Below are positions 10,659-21,100 of a DNA stretch of 64,000 bases, in pieces. Positions within the stretch are counted from its first letter, which is position 1. Every line of letters begins with the position of its first letter. The notes beneath the pieces are model-generated. The model searched no databases, was not told the origin of the DNA, and was given only the letters and a program-made list of their open reading frames with translations. Position numbers and translations under genes: made by a program. Source of the DNA: Pisaster brevispinus (taxonomy: Eukaryota > Echinodermata > Asteroidea > Forcipulatida > Asteriidae); NCBI GenBank assembly GCA_023634235.1, contig JAMKCF010000001.1, positions 13,588,258-13,652,257 of the forward strand, written 5' to 3'.

Positions 10659-13600
10659 AAACTTGAGGCAATACTTAATGGTTTTTTTCTTTCTTTTTAA
10701 AGTAAAGGTACAATTTGTTTTGCCTTGTTTTAGTGAAGGTTTTTATTTAAAAAAAGGTTTCGTAATAAAAATTTATTGTTATGGTTTGTATAGTACATGT
10801 ACACATTACTTATAGATATGTTAGGGGAAAAACTCAATATTTCATTGACTTGATGCTATGCCTATAAATAAAATCTAGAGTCTGCCTGGAAATTTACATC
10901 TATTAATAGGCGTAAATGTAATAATTTTTTTATGAAAGTAGGCCATCTGTTTGGATTGGTGAAAGAATAGGTTCTGTGTGAGCACGAGTTGGCAGGAGTT
11001 CTCCAAAAAGGGCATGAGTTGGTAATACGTGTTGAACTGTTTCCTTTTGGTTGGGACTCATTTACATCAAGCAGATCACTTGTTTGATGTATGATTGCCA
11101 ACCATGGAGGTAATGATCCTTCATGCCAAGAATTCGCTTGTTACCACATAATTGGCAACAAAGTGTAGCCATTATACCGGAAATTGCCTAGGAAGACAAA
11201 CAAGGTCGTTACAAACGTTTGTCTTTTTTTTCTTTTCTCCAGGACGCTTCTACTGTTACAATTCATGATGAAGCTTACAGTCCTGACACAAGTGGACCAT
11301 CTCCTCCTCCATCTCCAGATGTAAGCGAAGATTTTGTAAGTTTGTCTGAAGATCTTGCGACTAGGTACAGCCCTCCAATAAATGATGGTGAAGATCATGA
11401 TATAGATCAACTAATGTCTGAAATTCATGAGCGAATCGTCAATCAAAATTATTCTGAATTGGTTGATGACCAAGAAGAAGATACCTTTGAGATTCTAACG
11501 GAACACATTGCGGAAACAGTCACTGATGATTTTGTTTTGACTGGTGAGCCGGAAAGCACCGATGACGATATTGGTCGGACACCACTCTACACCAATTCCT
11601 CCAAATGCCTTGGAGCAGTTGTTTTTTTAATGTGTTGTTTTGTTGTGAAATTCAGAATGTCTGATGAAGCCCTCAAATATCTCATTTCATTTATTGCGTT
11701 GCTACTTCCTTCAGACCATAAGATGTTTCGAACTTTGTATCAGTTTAGAAGCTTGCTAAAAAATATATCCATGCCCCAGATATTGAATACTTCTGTTCAT
11801 TCTGTTATACTCATGTAAACAAGAATGCTACACATTGCTCAAATAAATATTGTTTAAAGGATTTAAGACTATCTGGGGCTACTGCTTATTTTGTTCGCCA
11901 TTCATTAATATCTCAGTAACAAGTAATGTTTAAACGAGAATCTTTCTGTGATAAAGTAAGGACACATACATTCAATCATTATAAAAAAAATTCACCTGGT
12001 GTCATATCCGATGTTTATGATGGTAGTATTTACAAAAATCTGTTCAACAAAGGGTTCTTAAATGACCCAAATAGTTTATCATTTGGATTTAATACAGATG
12101 GGGTACCAATATTTTAAAAGTTCGAAAGTTTCAATGTGGCCTGTATACTTATTAATTAATGAATTGCCAATATTAGACAGAAAAGTACGAGAAAATGTTT
12201 TTTATGGGGTGTGGATCGCTCCAAAGACACCAGTTATGTGGAGTTTTTTAAAGCCATTATATGACGATATTTGCAAATTAGAGAATGGTGTAGATTTAGT
12301 TGATCACTCTGGATTGAAATTTGTTTGTAAAGCTACCTTGCTAACTTGTACTTGTGATCTTCCAGCTCGGTGCTTAATTTCCAATAGTATACAATTTAAT
12401 GGCAAATTCAGCTGTTGGTTTTGTCTACAAAAGGGAGAAACGTACCACACACCAAGTGGAGGCCATTGCCATATCTTTCCCTACCAAAGTGAAAATCCAA
12501 AAGGGCCCCCTCGAACTGTAAGTGACATAGAAGCAGACGTTAATAAAACAGTGGAAAACCTTCAAGATGGAAATAAAGATTATGTTGTCAGGGGTATAAA
12601 AGGCCCCTTTTGGTTTATGTTTCTTAAGCACTTTAATATCACAAATGGTTTTGTCATTGACTATATGCATGGTGTTTGTAGTGGGGTGATGAAAATGATG
12701 TTGGGTTTGTGGTTTGGAAAGGCAAACAAAGGCAACCCTTCATCATACTTTAAATGTCGGAATATGGTTAATGAATACTTGTTAAAAATTAAACCCACTG
12801 TCTTTATTACAAGAGTCCCACGTTCGTTAGATGACATTGTCCATTGGAAGGCTTCCGAATATAGAAATTTTTTGTTGTATTGGGGTGTTCCAATACTTAC
12901 ATCTGTTTTAAGTAACTGCCATATTTTACATTTCTGTGCTTTAGTTAAAGCAATACATATTCTTTCCCAAGAAAACATCACTGAAGTTTGTTTCCATCGC
13001 TTTATTCACAGCGTAACATGACCATGAATCTTCATCAGTTAGTTCACTTTACTGACTGTGTTAGAGCAACTGGGCCGTTATTTTCCAACAACTGTTTTGT
13101 ATTTGAAGATTTAAATGGTTTCATTGTACGACATATACATGGTACTCAGGGTATTGATACACAAATCATTAATAGCATAAACATCGTACAAGCGATACCA
13201 ATTTTGAGAGAGAAATATACAAATGACCCTGAGATACTTGACTTTTATAATGATTTCCAGCCACAACACCACAATATGGGACAGCAAATTGAAACAGGGA
13301 TTTTAAATGTTGGAAGTATAGTGAATAAAACCCTTTCAAATGCAGAGACAAGTTGTATCCTGGGTTTTTATACTTTAGTAAGTGACATTGTTGTGTCATT
13401 CTCTAAAATTTTAATTTTACCTTCATCATCATATATTTATGCACAATCATATAAAAGAGTGATCAAAAGAAACCAAAGTGTTATTCAATATTGTGATCGT
13501 TTAGACAATCAAGTTTGTTTTGGAAGTGTGAAAGAGTTCATTCAATTCACTGACACAGGAAATTGTACACGAAATGTTGCTTTAGTGGTTCCTTTCGATT

Positions 13601-13758
13601 GTAATTACAAACGGGATGACAAAATACATCAAGTTTTTCCCAAGAATGAAGTTCTTGAGGTCGTACCACTTACCAACATTTTGAAAGTATGTGTCTTCGT
13701 AGAAGTAGATGGAAATAGTTATTTATGTGAGATACCTAACAGGTATGATCGAGATTAA

Positions 13759-14361
13759 GGGGACCTGCTAGGTTTGTCAACACTAATGCATAGGTTGGTA
13801 TTTTTAGTATTTTTAATTTTAATATTCTTGCTCTGAGTATTGTGGACTTTTGCATTGACGTAGTCTTATTGGCAAAGGATTTGGAGGACTGATGGTCCAA
13901 TTTTTGATGGACACTATAACTTTTGCTAGATGTAGATTATGGTTATGGAATTAATATTTTGGTATTTTAGTTTTTTCTGACACCCTTTCTGGTACATGTA
14001 GCTTTGTTACCCTGATTTGCCTCATATTTCCTAGTAAATCACCCGTCATTATCCTCATAGGTTAACTTATGAAGGATTTTTAATAATTGATCACCAATAC
14101 AGTTTAATGTTGAATAAATAAGCAACGAAATCAGAAAACTAAAAAAGAAGACTTTTTATCTCCTTTTTTCATGTCTTGGTTTTTTCCAACATCAGCAAAG
14201 CCCCTAGCGCATACCCATGACTGTACAAAGAATAGACCCCCAAAATAGATTGTACATGTAATACTAATAGTCACGCTAAATAGAGATTATTCAGCTTTGT
14301 GTCAATGGTCTATGCACGCAAGCTGTCAAGGAATCAAGTCCTTTTTGTCTTTACAAAGATA
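13759..14361. other. gene-free stretch after the CACTA-type gene
   Basis: AT-rich sequence with no convincing exon. AATAAA occurs near 14113, about 350 nt after the last stop, and could serve as the poly(A) signal of the preceding gene. Nothing else is recognised. Confidence 0.4.
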
Positions 14362-14507
14362 AAGTATAGCATTCATCATAGCATTCAGTCTGTCCATTGT
14401 GGAATGCTATACTTTAAAACTTAGGGCTGCTGTGTTGAAGCCCTAAATTTCGACAAGTATAACATTCCACAATGGACAGACTGAATGCTATGATGAATGC
14501 TATACTT
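14362..14507. repeat. long near-perfect hairpin, 53-bp stem
   Basis: Arms 14362-14414 and 14455-14507 are reverse complements with a single mismatch (left GTGGAATGCTATACTT against right AAGTATAACATTCCAC). In the loop, TTAGGGCT (14421-14428) and AGCCCTAA (14439-14446) form a second perfect 8-bp stem. A transcript would fold into a structure like a pre-miRNA or long-hairpin RNA. It could also be a MITE or the seed of the ATGCTAT cluster next to it. Confidence 0.85.
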
Positions 14508-14527
14508 CAAGGGGTTTTGAACTAAAA

Positions 14528-14795
14528 AAAGCATTCACAGCCTTTGAATGCTGTTTTCATTGCATGCTATCATTATGAATGCTATCGTAGTCCTGCAGGA
14601 ATGCTATCCATCCCTGCATGCTATCAGAACTGCTATCACCTTGCTCGCATGCTATCAGGAATGCTAGTGAGCAGAGAGAGATAGCAGTTCTGAGGTAAAA
14701 ATTTGAAGTGAATGCTGTTGGCATGCTATGATAGCATGTGCATGCTACTCGCATGCTATGTGCATGCTGTCCACATGCAATTATAGCAGTCAAGT
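14528..14795. repeat. cluster of ATGCTAT / GCATGC words on both strands
   Basis: Over about 270 bp the word ATGCTAT and close forms (ATGCTGT, GCATGCTA, reverse ATAGCA) recur more than fifteen times at irregular spacing, many as GCATGCTAT, which contains the palindrome GCATGC. The same word occurs in the arms of the adjacent hairpin. There is no strict period, unlike a normal satellite. Confidence 0.7.
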
Positions 14796-14884
14796 TTGGT
14801 AAGGGTCAGTAAGCCCGTACACACCTTATTGTGGATTTTCCATAACCTTCCCCCACTCTTCCCTCTAAAAAAAGGGGGGTACCA

Positions 14885-15372
14885 ATGACACCCCTCATAG
14901 CCAAACTGACTTTATTATGGTGTGTCTTTTTTTATTCATTTCTCTCTCATAGGAGTATAGACTCTTCATCAAGGGTGCCAATCGGCACCCCTCAAAGCCA
15001 AAGTGACTTTATGGTATGCCTTTTTGTATTCATTTTACTCTCTGTACAAGGAGTATAGACTCTTCATGAAGGGTGCCAATTGGCACCCCTCATAGCCAAA
15101 GTAACTTTTTGGTATGCCTTTTTTTTATTCATTTCTCTCTGTACATAGGAGTTTAAACTCTTGATGAAGGGTGCCAAATAGCACCCCTCATACCCAAAGT
15201 GACTTTATGGTATGCCCTTTTGTACTCATTTTACTCTCTGTACATAGGAGTATAGACTCTTGATGAAGGGTGCCATTTGGCAGCCCTCATAGCCAAAGTG
15301 ACTTGATGGTTTGCTTGTTTGTATTAATTTTACTCTCTGTACATAGGATTTAAGGGTGCCACCCCTCATAGA
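14885..15372. repeat. about 98-bp tandem repeat, five units
   Basis: GGGTGCC begins at 14973, 15071, 15169, 15268 and 15354, spacing 98, 98, 99 and 86. A partial unit starts near 14885. Each unit contains a small palindrome GGGTGCCaatNGGCACCC, then CAAAGTGACTTTATGGTATG and CTCTCTGTACATAGGAGTAT. Units differ by scattered substitutions and short indels, so it is a moderately old minisatellite. Confidence 0.88.
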
Positions 15373-15673
15373 CAATGAAACATTTTGTACTTTGTATCTC
15401 AAAAATATTAAAGATCGTTCAAGTGACAGTTTGCTGGAGAATAAAGTGCCATATGAAACAATATTAATACTGTTGGCATTATGTCTGTTCTTATTTCACA
15501 AACTTGAAGTGTTATGTAGTTAATCTATCGCAAAGCTTATTTTGGAGCTACAAGAATGAGTTTCAATAAATATATAACATAAATGTTGCTTTGTTGAATT
15601 GTAACTTAGGAAAAATAACTGAGATAGAGAAACACAGACCTTAGTTACATATTTTCATGTTTCGATTTTGAAG

Positions 15674-16527
15674 GAAAAGTGGAAGTTTTCGACAAAGGTA
15701 CGTTTTAGTAATGCAAAAATTGAGCTCGTAGAGTACACCGAGTTTTTGATTGATAAAAAATAAGAATCATTAAAACATTTACTCAAAGTGTGATATTTGT
15801 CTGGGAAAATGTTAAAAAAGAACTATTTTGGTGACAAAACAGTGTATTTTTCGTACAAACTACAAAAAAGTGTAAATCCAATAAAGACAAAATGTTTCCT
15901 ATTATGTTATACGTGCTCATATTTCTTCATATCTTGTCATTTACAGGAACATGTAACACTTCTCACAAAAGACGTCATCAGTAGGTACAGTGAGGAAAGG
16001 TAAGAACATTAACAATGTAAAAAAAAACTTCTTTCCCTACCTTTATTCACTACTTCATGTAGTAAAACACTAACATGGTAAAATTTACACAAAAAGTAAA
16101 CATAAGCAGCAATTTGTGTGGTATTTCTGTGAAATTTACTAAATTACCTTTTTGCTCATGAGAACTAAAAAAATTCACCATAACTGTATACCATCATTAA
16201 CTTTCTGTTTTCTGCCTGCAAACCCAACATATGACATTCATTTACAAAACATTCACTTTCTCTACTAAGAAAGCCCCCAAACCGGATGCCATAAATATTT
16301 TAACAACATTTTTTTTTGCAATTTACAGAAACCATGTCACTCTCCAAACAGCACAGAATGACGACTTCACTGTCCAAGCTGCCATAATAAAAGACTTCAA
16401 AGAAGTGGATGATTTCCACAACATTGACCTACCATTCACAGCAAACATACTTACAACGGAACTAAGGGTCAAAATGTGTTACATGTTGTCAAAGATTTGT
16501 AAATCGATAGGCTTTGAAATGATGTAA
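15674..16527 (+). CDS. 3' end of an unidentified spliced gene
   Basis: Two exons join in phase: 15947-15999 (after TTTACAG, before GTAAGA; ends in phase 2) and 16329-16527 (after TTTACAG; stop TAA 16525-16527). A possible small exon at 15674-15697 before GTACGT also fits. The visible C-terminal part is about 84 residues, containing HVTLQTAQNDDFTVQAAI and ending GFEMM. I do not recognise a family; there are no obvious cysteine clusters, signal peptide or membrane segment. Upstream exons were not found and the tandem array lies directly before it. It could be a host gene end or an accessory gene of a transposon. Confidence 0.4.
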
Positions 16528-16587
16528 TGAGTATTAATGTATTAATTTAGGTTAATAGGGTATGAATTTTTAAATAGAAAACCTCAA

Positions 16588-16770
16588 TTTCCCGTTTCGA
16601 TCAGAAGTAAAGGTCAAATGTGGTTACAGTTTAAGATTTGTAACATACCTCAAGAGCTTTTATAAGATGCAAAGATCGTGTGTTTAGTATATATGATTCT
16701 GCAGATATGATTGTTCTAACACTTAAATTTAATTGAATATGATGATGTCATCGATGACGTCATCATTACT
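16588..16770. repeat. dispersed repeat copy with CRE-like palindrome
   Basis: CCCGTTTCGATCAGAAGTAA then AGGTCAAATGTGGTTAC matches the sequences at 60985 and 5510, and about 140 bp further ATGATGTCATCGATGACGTC matches 61137-61156. The order and spacing are shared with the copy at 60980-61190. No coding potential is seen; this is probably a non-autonomous element. Confidence 0.6.
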
Positions 16771-17434
16771 ATAATTTTGTGTTGTCATTAACATTCTATT
16801 TTTGGTTAAGGTCGGCCCAAATACGGGGCATGCATCCTTAAACCTATTTAAACTGGTACTGGCTAAGGTGAAACGTGGGTTTAGATTCAACAACATTAAT
16901 TCAATTTTTGTGAGAGATAGAATGAGTAATTCATTTTTTTCTTCCAAACTTATGTTTTTAAAACAAACTTTGACATTGCAGCTTTCCAGAGTGGTGTAGA
17001 AAGGTGTAATATATTATTTGTTTTGATTTTGATTACGGATGCAGTGCAAAGGTAAAATTAAGATACTGAAAAATGTATTAGTACTATACGGAAAACGTAT
17101 CTTCAAATGATTGTATGTCTGTACTGCATCCGGAAATATAGACACATAAAGTTGAATACTCTATTACCAAAGTTTTCTGTTGTTTCTATGATACTACCTT
17201 CGTCAAGTTTTGGGCGATTTTATCATCCTTGTATGAACAAACCGAAGAAAATGGTTTCATCCACAAGAGGGCACTAGTTGAGGGAATTGGGGACAAAAAT
17301 CACGATCACAGACGCCTAGACCGCTTCTTATCCCAACCGGTGAGTGCAGTCAACGGATAAGGCCGTAGCAGCGTAGCCAGGGTTGTCTCAAGGGAAGAGG
17401 AGGGGGGGGGGTGGATTGAGAGATAATTATATAA

Positions 17435-17900
17435 TTGCATTGGCTCCCAGTTAAGTTTCGTACAATTTATAAAATTCTTTTGTTAACTTTCAAAGCTCAA
17501 ACATGTCAATCTCCTGCTTATTTATCTGAACTTGTTCACCATTATTCCCCTACTCGGACTTTACGTTCATCTCAACAGTCATTGCTTTCATCTATGCTTT
17601 CATCTACAAGAGCTTCTTCTATTTTTTATGGCCACAGATCATTTTCTTACGCCGCACCATTTCTTTGGAATGGTCTTCCTGTGCATATTCGCCAGGCTAG
17701 TTCTTTACACTGTTTTAAGTCTCTGTTAAAAACACATTTGTTTGAAGCTGCTTATTTGTAATCTGCTTATTTGTAATTGTTTCTTTCACTCTTTGTATAT
17801 TTTATTGTTCTCTTTATGCGCTTAGAGGCTTATGCATTAGGCGCTTTACAAATGTCTTTTATTATTTTTAATGTCTTATGGAAATGTGGATACATAGCAT
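17435..17900 (+). mobile_element. 5'-truncated LINE, reverse transcriptase C-terminal end
   Basis: The frame 17435-17761 encodes the typical end of a CR1/L2/jockey-type LINE polyprotein: LHWLPV-like start (here MHWLPVKFRTIYKILLLT), then YSPTRTLRSS, RSFSYAAPFLWNGLP and FKSLLKTHLF before the stop. It is followed by a short 3' UTR rich in TTTTATT. The catalytic YADD region is absent, as expected for a 5'-truncated copy. The region before it holds a GCGTAGCCAGGG word and a G-run that belong to another dispersed repeat. Confidence 0.75.
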
Positions 17901-18164
17901 ACATAATTGCATTCAAAGTGTTTTAACAGACATTTTGAAAGCACATTTGAAGGAGATAATAATGATTTAGAATTGTTTATTCAACTTTTGATAAATTGAT
18001 ACAAATTATACTGACTAATATTTGTAACTTTGGGGATTCAGAATCGATCCCCTAAGTTTCTCAAAATTGAAGTATCGTTGTTTGGCATACTGCCAAGTAA
18101 ACCTACGCACTTTTTATTCGGCTTGGAATTCTCAATTCTTCGGACGTGTTGTGTCTTTCCAAAA

Positions 18165-21100
18165 ATGTTTTCCTTGGAAGAAGTTCTAAAACAAAATAAG
18201 CCGTACAGCACTCCTGTTGGAGTTAAAGTGATTTGTCATGGTGTTGGGAGCAACAGATACAGATTTGCCTTGGCAGACAACAAAACTGTTGTAGAGTGTA
18301 CTTTGTATGATGAAAGCAAGGAGGCAAAAATGAGAATCGGGGCATCAGTTATGATAACCAGTGGAACTGTCGAAGTTCCTGAAGATGTGGAAGAGAACTG
18401 ATCTTTTCACCTCCAGCTGAGTTTGTAGGTATCGGCGATGTGAAGACTTCACCATTAAAGACGTTGGTATCGGTGAAAGGACAGATTGTTGGTGTGAGTA
18501 TTGAATTTGCAGAGTGGTGAAAGTGAGATGTTTTTAGGTATTTTTTGAAGAAAAATAAAACAAATTTTGAGTGGCTGAAGTACGAGCCAAATATTGTTAG
18601 TTTGCCACTATACTTGTGTAATCCATTTGTTAGTGTGATAAACTAATTATCGACTAAGCCAAGGTGTAGCTGAACAAGTAGACAAATAACTTTGTAGATG
18701 AGTTGACTGTTAAAAATGAAGTCATTGTGAATTGTTATCCCTTTTTGTTATAAGTGTTAAAGTGTAGTGGTCACACCTATTCATTGTCTCTTTGCCCTTA
18801 AGGCACTCCATAATTTATTGCCTTGCACATGCAGATGCATGCTGGGATTGATGGTGGATGGGATATCTTGCACGATGGCAGCCTTTCTAGTGTTTTAGGT
18901 AATATTAATAATAAAGTCGTTCATCATCTCCAATCTTGTCAATCATTGAAAGATGTTTCTGTGGTTCAGTAATCCTTTTAAGTTTACATTTTGCCTGTTA
19001 CACTACATCTATTGGAAATTGGAATAATCAATATATAAATGGAAAGGTGTAATTATTAATTTTTGATGTTACTATTTTTCCAGATTTGAAATGGAATTGA
19101 TGATGCTGCATAAAATGAAATATTTAATGTATGTCGCTTTTTACATTGTACAGGAAGAAATGGTGAAAACAGTACAGAGTAGAGGCAGGGACGTTGAAAT
19201 CAAGAACATAACAGTCAAAGAAAAGGGTGAGACATGCAGAGTGGCGTTGTGGCGGGATGCTGCTAGAGAAGATGTTGTCGTTGGAAACCATGTGGAATTG
19301 ACAAATTGTGAATGGGATAGAGAAATTTATCTATCATCAACAATCAAAAGCAATGTGAAGGTAAACATATGAATTGTGTTTAATCACAGTGGCTAATTTA
19401 ATGTGAACTAAAGGCTTTGTAGGTAGTGACAGAAAAATTAGCAAATAAGTCAATGAGCAAGGTATAAATTCACCTTGTCTGACATCTATGATGAAACATT
19501 TCAGACTCTAAATTGTACCGCACTTGTTGATTAGTAACCTCTTTGGTATTGTTGTTTAAGTTTAGTTTCATGATGCTTTTCAAAACTTGCAGAAGAGGGT
19601 CCTTGAAGTTTATGTCCACCCCTCAAATTTTTTAAGAGCTCCCCTAATTCCGATGAGTGTTACTGACTTCATCATTTTTGCCAAATCATAAGGTGAAACT
19701 ATTCAAATTTCAAAATTTTGAGAATAGCCAATAACATTTGCAAAGTTTCAGTAACATATTTGAAAATGTATAGAATAGTAATGTTTGTCATTTCTATTGA
19801 TGTGTGTCCCTCACATAAACAAGACTCCTGCTCAAAGTTGTCGAGTGATTTTCAATAATTATAATAATCAGGCATGCAACTCTTCAATTTAAAAAAAAGA
19901 GGAAAATGTACGTTCTGAACTGCGAGCGCGCAGCGCGAGCGCGAAGCCAAGGCGTGGGGTCCGGGGCCCGCTTAAGGGTCCGGGGCCCGCTTAAGGGCCC
20001 GGGAAAATTTTGAATTCTAGATGCTCTGTGGTTCATTCTAAGCAGTTTTCGACCACTTGGATTGAACGCTGAGTGACAGATTTGAAGCTTTTTTTTTCAA
20101 GGCACATTTTTCATAAAAAATTACACAAAATGCTTCAAGTTTGTGATACTTTTTGTTACCTTTTATTCTGTGAAAGTATGTGTGACATATCACCAACTAA
20201 TGAATCCTTCTAGTAGTTTTGAGCTTCTCGATGTGAGTAAGTCTGGTTTTCTTGGCGACCTTGGCAGCAACCTCTAGTGCTCTTTTTTTGGTTGTTGCTG
20301 TTGGGGGCGTGGCATGTTGAAGTGGGTGCTTGGCAGAGGCTCTTTGTTCAGCAAGATGCGAGTGTGATTCTGATCTGGCCTTCCTCATGTTGGCTACAAG
20401 AGATGTGTTGACTGACTCGTGAATGAAGTCCTTCTTCAAAAACTGTGCAATGGATGGTTTGTGGCTAGCTAGTATAGAGTACTTGATTGTTTGCATAGCA
20501 CTATATGTTTCCACCTGAAGCCTGGAAGCCTTGGCTTGCATGATACTGCTCATCATACTAAATGAGCTTTCCACGTGAGGGCCACTGAAAATACTCAGTG
20601 CAGCCATGACCATTTTGCTGAGCTTGTTGTACTTGCCTGAGGCCAGAACTCTTGCCCACCAGTGGTCTATGCGTTGTCCTTCACTCAATGGGGGCAGTGA
20701 TCCATCGGCATGAAACTGTCTGACATCTTTGTCATAGTCATCTTGCTCTTCAGCTGACAGCACATTCTTCAGAGCATCAGGCAGTTGCTTCATGTAGGAC
20801 AAGGTGCGTGTGGTTCCCTTTGTCTCAGGGTCAATGGCTGACAAAAGTCTTAGACATCTGTTTTTCAGAGGCATCTTGTTGAGGAGAACAGATGCACAGT
20901 CCACGTATGCCTCAAGCACATTCTTCCTGAACAGCTTTCTGTCCTCTTGAGTCAAGGTTTTCAAGATGACTTCTGCGTTGTTCCCAAGGAAAATCATCTT
21001 CAGGGGGAGGTGGTTACTCGTTTGATCAACTTTCAGCTCGGTCACTGGTGTATCATTGAAGGCTTCAGGTTTCAAGAAACATTACTGTGTAGGACTTCAG

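Larger units (their letters stand above)
7513..13758 (+). pseudogene. EnSpm/CACTA-type transposase gene (tnp2-like), spliced and decayed
   Basis: Four exons with good splice sites and matching phase: 7513-7605 (ATG start, donor GTGAGT), 8780-8854, 10224-10292 and 11243-13758. The last exon is a long transposase region of the plant-tnp2/EnSpm type found in many invertebrates. Visible landmarks are a leading conserved block (about 11575-11830, MSDEALKYLI), FNTDGVP near 12090 (first acidic residue), CWFCLQKGETYH near 12412, IDYMHGV near 12657, and RNMTMNLHQLVHFTDCVR near 13012. It is broken by a frameshift in the A-run near 11760, an in-frame TAA near 11918, a one-base insertion in the T-run near 12113, and a frameshift with loss of some residues near 12990-13020. 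The introns hold at least three MITEs. Terminal inverted repeats beginning CACT were not located. It could equally be a captured or domesticated relative, but the breaks argue against current function. Confidence 0.72.

Noticed and set aside
14885..15372. CRISPR-like array from repeated GGGTGCC...GGCACCC palindromes
   Set aside because: The sequence between palindromes is itself repeated, so it is a plain tandem repeat.
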